Below are positions 54,763 to 63,843 of a DNA stretch of 64,000 nt, in pieces. This stretch comes from an uncultured Clostridia bacterium (GTDB lineage: Bacteria; Bacillota; Clostridia; TANB77; CAG-508), in assembly GCA_944386415.1 (NCBI GenBank), contig CALXAY010000007.1:1-64000 (forward strand), in the 5' to 3' direction. Each line of letters starts with the position of its first letter. The first letter of the stretch is position 1. Made by a program: the position numbers and the translations under genes. Below the pieces are notes generated by a model that was not told the origin of the DNA, ran no database searches, and saw only the letters and a program-made list of their open reading frames with translations.

Positions 54763-55716
54763 CTAAACATTTACTTCTATTTTAACTGCTTCGCTTCCTT
54801 GACCTTTATAAATAATTAAATTTGAAAATATCATCTTATCTATAATCTTATTTGAAACGTATCTACTATAAAATTTGATTGTTAATTCTTTAGTTTGTCC
54901 TGATTCTATATTAAGCATAGGATTTGTTAATTCATGTGTATATGCTGGATATTTTGCTCCTTTAGTATCCTCCAAATATAACGAATCTGTATATGATTTT
55001 CCATCTAAAGTAATTTTGTTTTCAGTATTATTAGTAATTTTTATATCATATTCTTCTCTATCCATATATATATTACTATTTAAAACTTCTACTTTTATAT
55101 TTTCCTTTTCTGTAATTTTGTTAATTTCTTTATATTTAATATAGTTATTAATATTTAATTTATATTCACCATTAACTTTTTCAACTGTTATATAATCTTG
55201 TTTTGAATAACCATTGTTACTTTTTCCGCTTGCCAATAAATCTTCAGTGATATCAACTCTATATATGTCACCAACCCAATTTTCAACAGAATACGTCTTT
55301 CTTTCTCCTCCAAATACATTTTGATAATATGCTTGTTCGAAACTTTCTAAAGAATTATATAATTGTTCTTTGCAATTATCTGTTAATAAATTGTATGCTT
55401 CTGAAGTTTTTCCTTCATTACAAAAATCCATAAAATCTCCTATTACTTCTGCTGCTGTTTTTAATTTTTCATATGAATTTCTATTTCCAGTTACCGCAGA
55501 ATACATAGATTCAAAGTCTACATTTGTTTCTTGTCTTATTTCTTTTATTGTATTTCCCTCTGATATTGCATTTGCATCGATTAACTTATTGTTACTATTA
55601 TTTCTTTTTCCTAAGAAGTTAAAAAATTGGACTATAATAATAACAGCGGCAATAATGCCAACTGTTATCCATATTTTCTTTCTATGATTATTATACCATA
55701 ATCTTAATTCTTGCAT
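54763..55716 (-). CDS. Membrane-anchored NTF2-like protein with Ig-like C-terminus, T4SS-associated
   Basis: 317 residues. N-terminal helix KIWITVGIIAAVIIIVQF, then an NTF2-like unit (GDFMDFCNEGKTSEAYNLLTD...LESFEQAYYQNVF) similar to the repeats in the 49859-51016 gene. A DUF4352-like immunoglobulin-type domain follows (NITLDG..., ESGQTKELTIKFYS). It is extracytoplasmic. It lies between the VirB6-like channel and the hydrolase gene. The start is set at ATG 55716, which has GAGGAG upstream; the ATG at 55734 would sit inside that site. Probably a structural T4SS part. Confidence 0.6.
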   Translation of the reverse strand: MQELRLWYNNHRKKIWITVGIIAAVIIIVQFFNFLGKRNNSNNKLIDANAISEGNTIKEIRQETNVDFESMYSAVTGNRNSYEKLKTAAEVIGDFMDFCNEGKTSEAYNLLTDNCKEQLYNSLESFEQAYYQNVFGGERKTYSVENWVGDIYRVDITEDLLASGKSNNGYSKQDYITVEKVNGEYKLNINNYIKYKEINKITEKENIKVEVLNSNIYMDREEYDIKITNNTENKITLDGKSYTDSLYLEDTKGAKYPAYTHELTNPMLNIESGQTKELTIKFYSRYVSNKIIDKMIFSNLIIYKGQGSEAVKIEVNV

Positions 55717-55736
55717 AATTACCGCTCTCCTCACAA

Positions 55737-58487
55737 TTATAAAGTTTTTTTCTTATATTTATTAAATCTATCTACTCTTTTCATTGCTTCCTTACTTGCC
55801 GCTTTTGCTTTCTTCTCATCTTTTATTCCAGCTTTTTCTTGAAATTCTCCTGCAAAATGTTCTTCCCATTTCTTTCTATCTGGACCTTTATATTTTTCTC
55901 CAACTCTTTGGGCATATTTTGCATCAGCAATTGCTTGGTCTTGTGTTATTGATGAATCTTCTTTTCTCATTAATTCAGCTGTTGCTGCATCTTGAGCATT
56001 AACTTCGTTCATGATATATTTATTAATTGTTCCATCTTTTTCCATCCTTTTAATTTCTTCTTTAGCAAAATTATTTTTTCTTAATACCTTTTTATATTCT
56101 TTTCTTCTCTCTCTTAAAGCTTCATCTTTCATCATATTTCTAAAGTTTTCATCATTACTTCTCTCTGCTAATTGCATCATATAATTTTCTCTATTAGCAA
56201 CTAAATTATCTGCAGCATTATATCCATTATTTGCAAGTACTTTACCTGCCATATAACCTGCTCCTGCTCCTGCCGCTCCATATTGAAAAGCATTACTTGG
56301 ATCTCCTGTTGCTACTCCTGCTGCAACACCTACTCCCGCTGCTAAAGCTCCTGTAGCTGCCTTGAATACAGGTCTTGTAAATCTAGAGGCCATTCTTATC
56401 GCTGGTGCAGCTCTCATAGAATATTTTACAGCATTTCCTCCAATTGTTTTCCCTACTTTTGCAACTCCTTTAATAAATTTTTTTCTTTTAGGAATATTTT
56501 TATTGTTATCTAGAGCCATATTGTTTGGATTAGTTGAATTAATTGAGTTAGTTGAACCACTTGAATCATTTGAGTCTTTTGAGCCATTTGAATAATTTGA
56601 ACCATCATCATTTTCTACAGTCATTCCTTGTTGTGTAGATTCATTAGCAGTTGGCATATTTGTATTTGTATTTTCTCCTGTACTTTCATCACTTTTTTCT
56701 TCATTACCACTAGCCATTGTTACTCCAGCTCCAATTTGTGCTCCTGCCATCACTGCTGTTTCATCAATTGTATCCTCATCATCTTCAAATACATCACTCA
56801 TTTGTCTTACTGATGTATTTCCTCTTGTTCCTTCATTTCCTCCATTACCACTTGATAATTTTTTTGAATTTTTTTCATTTCCACGTCCTGAAATTAAATT
56901 AGCTATTTTATTTATTCCTGCCATTGCTAAAGCTCCTCCTGCAGCTCCATTAAGAGCACTTGGAGTACTTGCTTTCTCAAATCCGAAAAGACTTCTTAAT
57001 AATTTTTCTGCTGGTATCATAAATCCTATTGCAACAATAGAATAAATTATATTCTCTCCTGCTAGTTCAAATGCTGAAGTTATCAAAATATAATATAATA
57101 ATAAATGCATTGGTTGTATTAGTAAATTAAATATATATTCCCTGAACCACTTTGTAAATCCTTGTGCACTTCCATCATTTATTTTATCAATTGGATATGT
57201 CATTGCAACCATAGGTGCTATCATAGTTAAAAATGCCATATATAATACCCTTCTTAAATATACAAATGTAAAATACACAGTAAAAAATACTAATACCAAA
57301 TAACATATTACATATCCTACATAACTAAATCCTCCTGTATCAAATTGGAACTCTAATCTTAATTTTCCAAGTAGATTTGTTGGATATGATACAAAGGCAA
57401 CATCACCTTCGTTAACATCAACTGTTCCATCTGTAGTTAATTGATTACCATCCTTATCATATAACATATAAGATAAATCATTATCATTAAACCACTTTAC
57501 CATTTTTCCATTTTCATCAACAGGAAATCTAACAGCATATGCATTTTGATCAACTCCTGTCGATACTATATCTGTTAATTTTTGAACCAATGTAACAGAA
57601 AAAGCCATAATATAATGCATTAGAAACAATAACATTAGTCCTATAAACCAATCTTGTAACATTTGTCTATATTTTGCTTTGTCTGATGCAAGTGTTGAAA
57701 GTAGCATTCTTATACCAATATACAAAAGAACTATCATCATAGCAACTAATGCTATATTTCTTATTCCTACATACCAACGTGAAATTGCACCAGATAAATC
57801 TTCTGCAATGTTTTGTTTAGATGTTATAACTTTTTCACCTTCATCGTTTGTATAATACCAATTTCCATCTGAATCCTCACTAAGTTGTATTGGATCACCA
57901 AAAAAATCTACATTAAATAAAAGTATCTTTCCTTGAAAAATTTCTTCTGGACTATAATTAAATACCGGTAAATACAATGTTGCTGGTACCTTTACATCTT
58001 CTGAAAATACAGATGCACTTACTTGAGAAATTGGAGCAGACGATGAACTAGTTGCTATATCTACTACTACTGTTCCTATTACAATTGTAGCTGCTGCTTT
58101 AGCTAGGGCCGAACCTATTGTTCCTATAAGTGCTACAACTCCAACTCCCGATGCTACTGCTGCAACTACTGTTGCAATAGCTGCAACTACAGCTACAGCA
58201 ACTACCAATATTTTCCCTAAAATTTCCCAAATACTTGCTTCTACATCTACTGGATATATGGATGTATTGGTACCCATTATAGCATCTTGTGCAATCCCTA
58301 TTATAGCATCACCAATAGTTGCAACCAATGACATTACAGGAGTTAATAGCTTACCTCCTCCTTCAACAATCACATCAGTCACATCTGCACCTAATGTAGG
58401 TTTTGCAACTATAAATTCAAATACTAGAATAAATATCAGCACTATTATTATCTTTGACCATATGCTTTTATTCGTAAAAAATTTCAT
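55737..58487 (-). CDS. VirB6/TrbL-like polytopic channel protein
   Basis: 916 residues. A signal-like first helix (IIIVLIFILVFEFIVA), an Ala/Val/Gly-rich helical block (VAVVAAIATVVAAVASG), then at least five helices. MMIVLLYIGIRMLLSTLASDKAKYRQMLQDWFIG, FVYLRRVLYMAFLTMIAPMVA and FKEYIF-type loops are those of VirB6/TrbL/TcpH-type channel proteins. The C-terminal third is a hydrophilic Ser/Asn/Gly-rich and then Lys/Glu-rich cytoplasmic tail, which could contact the coupling protein. ATG 58487 has TTGGAGGG at good distance. It overlaps no gene and follows virB4 by 17 bases. Confidence 0.75.
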   Translation of the reverse strand: MKFFTNKSIWSKIIIVLIFILVFEFIVAKPTLGADVTDVIVEGGGKLLTPVMSLVATIGDAIIGIAQDAIMGTNTSIYPVDVEASIWEILGKILVVAVAVVAAIATVVAAVASGVGVVALIGTIGSALAKAAATIVIGTVVVDIATSSSSAPISQVSASVFSEDVKVPATLYLPVFNYSPEEIFQGKILLFNVDFFGDPIQLSEDSDGNWYYTNDEGEKVITSKQNIAEDLSGAISRWYVGIRNIALVAMMIVLLYIGIRMLLSTLASDKAKYRQMLQDWFIGLMLLFLMHYIMAFSVTLVQKLTDIVSTGVDQNAYAVRFPVDENGKMVKWFNDNDLSYMLYDKDGNQLTTDGTVDVNEGDVAFVSYPTNLLGKLRLEFQFDTGGFSYVGYVICYLVLVFFTVYFTFVYLRRVLYMAFLTMIAPMVAMTYPIDKINDGSAQGFTKWFREYIFNLLIQPMHLLLYYILITSAFELAGENIIYSIVAIGFMIPAEKLLRSLFGFEKASTPSALNGAAGGALAMAGINKIANLISGRGNEKNSKKLSSGNGGNEGTRGNTSVRQMSDVFEDDEDTIDETAVMAGAQIGAGVTMASGNEEKSDESTGENTNTNMPTANESTQQGMTVENDDGSNYSNGSKDSNDSSGSTNSINSTNPNNMALDNNKNIPKRKKFIKGVAKVGKTIGGNAVKYSMRAAPAIRMASRFTRPVFKAATGALAAGVGVAAGVATGDPSNAFQYGAAGAGAGYMAGKVLANNGYNAADNLVANRENYMMQLAERSNDENFRNMMKDEALRERRKEYKKVLRKNNFAKEEIKRMEKDGTINKYIMNEVNAQDAATAELMRKEDSSITQDQAIADAKYAQRVGEKYKGPDRKKWEEHFAGEFQEKAGIKDEKKAKAASKEAMKRVDRFNKYKKKTL

Positions 58488-58503
58488 AAGGTTTCCCTCC
58501 AAT

Positions 58504-60456
58504 TTAGTTTCCTTTTCTTTTTGCTAATTCATTTAGGTTTGTCTCAATAAACTCAAATTCTTTTCTCGTTGGTGTTATTTTTAATATTGCTGTATCAGCA
58601 CCTACCTTAAATAATCCTTCACCCCTTTGGCAAGTTACTAAGAAATTAGCTTCTCCTTCAGAAAGTTTAAATACTTCTTTTAAGTATTGTATTTCTGATT
58701 TATCCTGTGCTAAAAATAGTTTTGTATCAGAAGATGTAAGAACTGCTTGTGCTTCTGGTTTTTCATAGAAATCTTGGAATCTTTGTGAAATAATAGCTAA
58801 AGAAACATTTCTTTTTCTAGCACGTCTTGCCATTTTATTTAAGAAATCTACTGCTTCAGGATATGGTAATAACATCCATGCCTCATCAACTAGAACTCTT
58901 TTCTTAGCAGCCTTTTTTCTATCCTCACTATTTTTCTTAACAAATTTTTCCCAAATCCATGAAAGTAAGATTTGTTGTGCAAGAGGTCTTGCAAATCTTT
59001 CCTCTAATTGAGATATATCTAGATTTATAAAAGGTGCTCCCTCTAAAAGCTCAAAAGTAGATTGTCCATCAAAATATGCCATCTGTCCATCATATTCTCT
59101 TATGTATTGCTTCATAACTTTCAATAAATAACTATAATGGAATTGATAATCTGGGTTTTTATTTTCTTGAGCTTTTGCTTGTAACCTTCTATACCAACTA
59201 CCTATTGTTGGCATTTTTTTCTTTTTCTTAGAAAGGATTTCTCCTCTTGATATTGCTGAAGTATCTTGCTCATATAAGCTGTTAGGGTTACTAGTTATTC
59301 CTAAAGCCGCATACTCTTCTGCAACTGTTTCAGCTATAATTTGTTTTGTAAGTTCATTTACTTCTGTACTTCTTGTACTACCTTTTGCCATCGTAAGAAG
59401 ACCTTGTGTAACGTCTTCTACTTTATTTTCAACACTTAAAACAACTCTATCTTTTCCAGTTATCTCATCTTTTACTGTTTCTGTTTCTATATCAAAAATA
59501 TTTATAACTGTCTTTGATGTAGGACTTATTACTACATTTATTCCTCCCAAACTTTCAGCAACAACTGTATATTCGCCTTCAGCATCAAGAGCTAAACTTT
59601 CAATTCCTGATAACACTGATGATCTAGAAACTAAAAGTTTCATAGTTACTGATTTACCAGCTCCAGATTTAGCAAATATAACCATGTTATAGTTTGTTAA
59701 AGAACTATGAAAATTATCAAATAGTATTGGTGTTCCTGTTTGTTTATTAAATCCTAATGGAACTCCTGATGGATGTCCTATCTCTGAAGTTGTAAAAGGA
59801 AATACTGTTCCCATAGAATTTCTATCAAATGTATGAGATTTAGTGATTTTATTACTCATAAGAGGTAGGTTAGTTTGAAAAGCTTCTTCTTGTATTCCCC
59901 ATGCACTTTTTATTCCTACTAATGTTTTAGACATTTCAGAAGCTAACATTTTTGTTGACCTCTCCAAATCCTCTAAATTATATGTAAATAATGTAGCAAC
60001 AACAGTTGCTTCAAATAATTTATTAAATCCTGCTGCAATTTCATCTCTTAACTGTTCTGCCTCTAGTCTTTTCTGTGCAATTGTACTTTCTCTATTTATG
60101 TTTCCTCTATCTGCTGCAACAATTCTTTCTGTTTCTAACTCATTTATTACTCTGTTTAAATCATTTTGAGATTTTTCTTCTTTTATCGGTGAAATATAAA
60201 TTGATGTATTTATATCACCAAAAAGATACATATCCCTAAATAATTCTGGAAAAGTACACATTCTTGGAAGGGTTGAAACAAAGAAGCTTCTTGCATATCT
60301 TTTAGTGTTTGATATAATCTCTAAATGATCTATATTTGAAACATCTATTCCAGATGGTGCTATTAAGTCTTTTATTGTTGATCTTTTAAATATATCTTTT
60401 TCTAGCTCTTCGTTAATTTGTATTTGCTCTTCTTGTACCTTTTTATTTTTTTTCAT
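58504..60456 (-). CDS. VirB4-type T4SS ATPase
   Basis: 650 residues. Walker A FAKSGAGKSVTMKLL near residue 265 and Walker B KKRVLVDEAWMLLPYP with SLAIISQRFQDFYE as the conserved Q-motif region. The N-terminal part (RSFFVSTLPRMCTFPELFRDM, FGDINTSIYI) fits the VirB4/TraC N-domain. It is expected to power pilus assembly and transfer from the cytoplasmic face. It starts two bases after the stop of the 402-residue gene, indicating translational coupling. Intact frame throughout, no CGG codon. Confidence 0.88.
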   Translation of the reverse strand: MKKNKKVQEEQIQINEELEKDIFKRSTIKDLIAPSGIDVSNIDHLEIISNTKRYARSFFVSTLPRMCTFPELFRDMYLFGDINTSIYISPIKEEKSQNDLNRVINELETERIVAADRGNINRESTIAQKRLEAEQLRDEIAAGFNKLFEATVVATLFTYNLEDLERSTKMLASEMSKTLVGIKSAWGIQEEAFQTNLPLMSNKITKSHTFDRNSMGTVFPFTTSEIGHPSGVPLGFNKQTGTPILFDNFHSSLTNYNMVIFAKSGAGKSVTMKLLVSRSSVLSGIESLALDAEGEYTVVAESLGGINVVISPTSKTVINIFDIETETVKDEITGKDRVVLSVENKVEDVTQGLLTMAKGSTRSTEVNELTKQIIAETVAEEYAALGITSNPNSLYEQDTSAISRGEILSKKKKKMPTIGSWYRRLQAKAQENKNPDYQFHYSYLLKVMKQYIREYDGQMAYFDGQSTFELLEGAPFINLDISQLEERFARPLAQQILLSWIWEKFVKKNSEDRKKAAKKRVLVDEAWMLLPYPEAVDFLNKMARRARKRNVSLAIISQRFQDFYEKPEAQAVLTSSDTKLFLAQDKSEIQYLKEVFKLSEGEANFLVTCQRGEGLFKVGADTAILKITPTRKEFEFIETNLNELAKRKGN

Positions 60457-60458
60457 TA

Positions 60459-61667
60459 TTAACCCTCCTCTTCTTCAGTTTTAATCGCTTTTTTAGTTGT
60501 CCTTTTTCTTTTTACCTTTTCTTTTGCTTTTTCTGCTATATCGCTTCCTACTATTTCTTGGTTCTCATCTATAATAATCTGTGCCATTTGTTTAATTAAA
60601 TCATCCATTTTAGCTTCTTTTTCTTTTGCTCTTTTTTGTTCTTCTGATTCTGCCATTGCTTCTCTTAAAGAACTATTTGCTAAATTCTGAGCATCTCTTT
60701 CTATCTTCTTATCAAGCTCTTTTATTCTTTTTTGTAGTACATCTTCTCCTGTAGAATATAGTTCATCATATCCAGCATTTAATGCTTTATTTAAATCATA
60801 AATTTCTGCATCATCTCTGTTATATGCAATATATAATAATTCTGCTAGTCCATTAGAATCTAATATTTTTCCATTCACATTACAAACAGCTAATGCACTT
60901 ATAATGGCTTGAGCTTTTGTGTATAATTCTGAAAAAGCCATACTTCTTATTTCGTCTTTTCCATAGTTATTTGTATTAATATCTTCTGGAACATAATCAA
61001 TAATAATATAATAATTTTTTCTTAATATATTTCTATTTAAACTCATTCGCTCTGTATTTTTTACAAGATCTATACCATATTCATATAAGTTTTGTTCTCT
61101 TGTAACTTCTAATTTCGCTTTGTTTAATTCTACTTGACTATATCCCATATTCTGCTTTCTGTTATATTCCATTTGCTTTCTTAGTAACCTATCTCCTATT
61201 GTATTTACTCTTTCTTTATATTTTGTTATTCCACTTTCAAGATTAACTGTCCTTGTTTGTACATATATTTGAATAGGATATCTCAATGTATTTAAAAATT
61301 GTATAAACCCTTGCTCTACGCTATTTTTTTCTAATCCTGACATTAAATCATAATTTACACCTTGACATTCTATAACCATTAAAAACTTATTTCCGTTTTT
61401 TCTTATAATCATGTTATCTTCTATTTTATCAAATTCCATAAAAGAAAATATTGATTGTTTATTATATGTAACTACATTTGTTTTGGTTTGGGCAGTTTTA
61501 TTAGACTTGCTACTTTTAGACGTTATCAAATCATCAGGTGCTTTTTCCTTTTTAGGATTTTTCGTTTTTGCCCTTAATACTAAATATACTATTACTAGAA
61601 TAAGTAATACAGCAATCATTATAATTAATACTATTGTAAGTAAGTTACTTATTTGATCACTATTCAT
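60459..61667 (-). CDS. Membrane-anchored VirB4-N/TraC-like T4SS protein
   Basis: 402 residues. One N-terminal helix (IVLIIMIAVLLILVIVYLVL), a Lys/Ser/Thr linker, then a domain with MVIECQGVNYDLMSGLEKNSV and LNTLRYPIQIYVQTRTVN. This is the pattern seen in the N-terminal domain of VirB4/TraC-type ATPases. No Walker motifs are present. A long charged coiled region ends the protein. It lies between PrgI and virB4, overlapping PrgI by eight bases and ending two bases before virB4. It probably tethers or regulates the ATPase; this is inferred. Confidence 0.7.
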   Translation of the reverse strand: MNSDQISNLLTIVLIIMIAVLLILVIVYLVLRAKTKNPKKEKAPDDLITSKSSKSNKTAQTKTNVVTYNKQSIFSFMEFDKIEDNMIIRKNGNKFLMVIECQGVNYDLMSGLEKNSVEQGFIQFLNTLRYPIQIYVQTRTVNLESGITKYKERVNTIGDRLLRKQMEYNRKQNMGYSQVELNKAKLEVTREQNLYEYGIDLVKNTERMSLNRNILRKNYYIIIDYVPEDINTNNYGKDEIRSMAFSELYTKAQAIISALAVCNVNGKILDSNGLAELLYIAYNRDDAEIYDLNKALNAGYDELYSTGEDVLQKRIKELDKKIERDAQNLANSSLREAMAESEEQKRAKEKEAKMDDLIKQMAQIIIDENQEIVGSDIAEKAKEKVKRKRTTKKAIKTEEEEG

Positions 61668-62007
61668 CTTTTGTATCCTCCTTTAGATAAATATATATTT
61701 TATTTTTACCCTTTTTAAATTTTATCCACCTTTTTATAACGTCATCTATTGCTTCTCCACCTGTTTTTTCTGTTAACTTAAATTTTTTACTTTCGGGAAT
61801 TTTAAATGTTCCTATGCAAAATCCTATCACCCCAAATAATACTACAAAAAATATTCCAACCATTGTTAATCCGATTGCACTAAAAATTAAATAAAATAAT
61901 CCTCCTATTAGAGCTCCAACTCCAGTATAAGCCAAAGCTTTCGTAGAAAAAATGTATAAAATTCTACTTTCCCCTCTATAGTTTCTTGGAATTTCATATA
62001 TTTGCAT
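61660..62007 (-). CDS. PrgI-family T4SS membrane protein (VirB3-like)
   Basis: 115 residues. IYEIPRNYRGESRILYIFS begins the PrgI domain, followed by two adjacent helices (ALAYTGVGALIGGLFYLIF and MVGIFFVVLFGVIGF) and a basic tail. PrgI/TcpE proteins precede VirB4 genes in Gram-positive T4SSs, fulfilling the VirB3 role. ATG 62007 has GGGAGGG upstream and is preferred over the ATG at 62028. The end overlaps the next start by eight bases. Confidence 0.85.
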   Translation of the reverse strand: MQIYEIPRNYRGESRILYIFSTKALAYTGVGALIGGLFYLIFSAIGLTMVGIFFVVLFGVIGFCIGTFKIPESKKFKLTEKTGGEAIDDVIKRWIKFKKGKNKIYIYLKEDTKDE

Positions 62008-62045
62008 ATTTAAACCCTCCCTTGGCATAATATCATATTGTATAT

Positions 62046-62054
62046 ATTATACCA
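62046..62054 (-). promoter_or_regulatory. Extended -10 promoter before prgI-virB4
   Basis: Minus strand TGGTATAAT, about 40 bases before the PrgI start and after the pilin terminator at 62153. It separates pilin transcription from the machinery operon. Confidence 0.6.
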
Positions 62055-62152
62055 GATTTTTTTGGTAAAAGCGACATTTTATCTCGTTTTTTTATATTTT
62101 TAACAAAAATGTAATATAACTGTAATATTTAAATTGTACTTTTATAAAAATA

Positions 62153-62188
62153 AAAAAACATCATCAAAACAAATTGACGATGTTTTTT
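62153..62188 (-). terminator. Terminator after pilin gene 62211-62576
   Basis: AAAAAACATC (62153-62162) pairs with GATGTTTTTT (62179-62188), with inner pairing ATCAA/TTGA. Minus-strand T-run of seven. Confidence 0.75.
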
Positions 62189-62210
62189 ATTTTTTACAAT
62201 ATTTTTATAG

Positions 62211-62576
62211 TTAAATTGTACTAGCAAAGTTGAATATAACACTAGCTATTGTTGATGCGGCGAATACTAAAGCTGCACCAATTATGTAAGGTAATAAAGT
62301 CTTTTTGTATTCTGCTTTTTCTTCTGCACTACCCATCATGTATTTAATACCTAATACAACTAATACAATTACTGATACTATAGAACCTACTGTTGCAACT
62401 ATACTAATGATGTTTTGTCCTAAACTATCAATTTTACTTGTATTTACATTTGCTCCTGTTCCATCATATTTTGATGGGTCACCACCTACTGCAAATACTG
62501 GTGTAACTACTGATACTAACATAAATACTATTAATAATGTAGATACTATTCTAGATATCATTTTTATGTTCTTCAT
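62211..62576 (-). CDS. VirB2-like pilin subunit, paralogue 1
   Basis: 121 residues. Signal helix (IVSTLLIVFMLVSVVTPVFA) likely cleaved after VFA, a short extracellular loop, then two membrane helices flanking the loop GIKYMMGSAEEKAEYKKTLL. This is TrbC/VirB2 topology. It shares the segment GIKYMMGSxEEKAxY with paralogues 2 and 4. Followed by a terminator, and thus the last of four pilin genes. Confidence 0.8.
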   Translation of the reverse strand: MKNIKMISRIVSTLLIVFMLVSVVTPVFAVGGDPSKYDGTGANVNTSKIDSLGQNIISIVATVGSIVSVIVLVVLGIKYMMGSAEEKAEYKKTLLPYIIGAALVFAASTIASVIFNFASTI

Positions 62577-62670
62577 ATTACATCACCTTTTCCTTTCTTA
62601 ATATTTTATATTAATCTCTTTGGTAAAACAAAGAATGTTAATAACTTAATTTAAATTAATTATACTACAT

Positions 62671-63018
62671 TTATAAATCGATTGCAATATTATAAATAGC
62701 TCCTGCTATCCCTGATGCTCCAAATAATATTAATGCACCAATCGCATATGGTAATAAACTTTTCTTGTATTGTGCTTTTTCTTCAGTGCTACCTAACATA
62801 TACTTTATACCCAAAATAATTAAAACAATAACTGATATAATTGATCCAACTGTGGATATTATTCCAATTATACCTTGTCCAAAGTTATCTATTTTATTTT
62901 GTGTATCTGCTGGTAAATTATTTCCTTGAACATCATTTATTGAAAATCCATATATAACTGTATTATTAAGTATAATAAGAGTTATTAATAAAATTATAGT
63001 AATAACTTTTTTCTTCAT
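62671..63018 (-). CDS. VirB2-like pilin subunit, paralogue 2
   Basis: About 115 residues. Signal helix ending near NTVIYGF, extracellular loop with PADTQNKIDNFG, then GIIGIISTVGSIISVIVLIILGIKYMLGSTEEKAQYKK and a final helix. Closest in pattern to paralogue 1. The start is ATG 63018 after AGAGGTGATTAAA; the in-frame GTG at 63027 lies inside that site. The gap to paralogue 1 is about 95 bases. Confidence 0.8.
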   Translation of the reverse strand: MKKKVITIILLITLIILNNTVIYGFSINDVQGNNLPADTQNKIDNFGQGIIGIISTVGSIISVIVLIILGIKYMLGSTEEKAQYKKSLLPYAIGALILFGASGIAGAIYNIAIDL

Positions 63019-63031
63019 TTTAATCACCTCT

Positions 63032-63454
63032 TTATATGTTAGATAAAATATTTACTGCTATTTTCCAAATTATAAAAGTTGCGAACACTACTAAACAACT
63101 TATAGCATATCCTAATAAAACTTGTTTTAAATCAGCTTTTACCTCTAAGCTACCTACCATATATTTAATACCTAATACAATTCCAACTGCTACTGCTGTA
63201 ATTATTCCTACTCCTAAAAGCAAATTATATAGAAAATTAGAAGTTTCTCCTAATGCATCTGTATTTATATTGTTTGCTTTAATCTCGTTTTCTCCTTTTT
63301 TAATAAAATTATCAGCTTCTCCAAAAATATCATCAACAGTAATATCTGAGGCTACTTTTACTTCTTCTATATGCATACAATAGGCACTATTCTGATATAT
63401 AAATAAAAAAGTTATAAACATTAAAATAATTGATATTATTTTTAACTTTTTCAT
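63032..63454 (-). CDS. VirB2-like pilin subunit, paralogue 3 (divergent, long loop)
   Basis: 140 residues. The signal helix is followed by a longer acidic loop (VASDITVDDIFGEADNFIKKGENEIKAN), then helices around GIKYMVGSLEVKADLKQVLLGYA. Relative to the others the EEK of the cytoplasmic loop is EVK and the loop is extended, so this subunit may have a special role such as pilus tip or base. Start ATG 63454 has AGGGGTGATAAAA upstream. It begins 11 bases after paralogue 4. Confidence 0.78.
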   Translation of the reverse strand: MKKLKIISIILMFITFLFIYQNSAYCMHIEEVKVASDITVDDIFGEADNFIKKGENEIKANNINTDALGETSNFLYNLLLGVGIITAVAVGIVLGIKYMVGSLEVKADLKQVLLGYAISCLVVFATFIIWKIAVNILSNI

Positions 63455-63474
63455 TTTTATCACCCCTTAATCCT

Positions 63475-63843
63475 CTATTTAATTAATGATGTTCCTACAT
63501 CAATTATTATTGCAAGAATGTTAGTTATACCAAATACCAACACAGCACCTATTAAATATGGTCTCATTGTTTCTTTATATGTAGCTTTTTCTTCTACACT
63601 ACCCATCATATATTTTATACCTAGTATTGCTAATACTGCAACTGATATTATTGTTCCTACTGTTCTTAAAATTCCTATAATTATATTTCCAAAATCCAAT
63701 AATCTATCTGCTCCAGTTACCTCTGTTGTACTATTAGGCTCCCAATTACTTGGATTAAAATCTATAGCTGCATAATTAACATTAGCAATCATAAATATTA
63801 ATATTATAAAAATTAATATTATTCCTAAAATCTTATTTTTCAT
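63475..63843 (-). CDS. VirB2-like pilin subunit, paralogue 4
   Basis: 122 residues. Signal helix (ILGIILIFIILIFMIANVNYA) with an alanine at the expected cleavage site, an extracellular loop NPSNWEPNSTTEV, then GIKYMMGSVEEKATYKETMRPYLIG between two helices. First in the visible gene run; TAGGAG precedes the ATG. The 157 bases upstream of it, to the window edge, are AT-rich with no gene or clear promoter seen. Confidence 0.8.
   Translation of the reverse strand: MKNKILGIILIFIILIFMIANVNYAAIDFNPSNWEPNSTTEVTGADRLLDFGNIIIGILRTVGTIISVAVLAILGIKYMMGSVEEKATYKETMRPYLIGAVLVFGITNILAIIIDVGTSLIK

Noticed and set aside
58504-61667. VirB4 gene broken into two by a frameshift
   Set aside because: Both frames are intact with their own ribosome binding sites, and the 650-residue product already has an N-terminal VirB4-like domain.
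12123-63843. A complete integrative conjugative element
   Set aside because: No relaxase, integrase or flanking repeats were found, and 35 kb of core genes separate the two T4SS parts.
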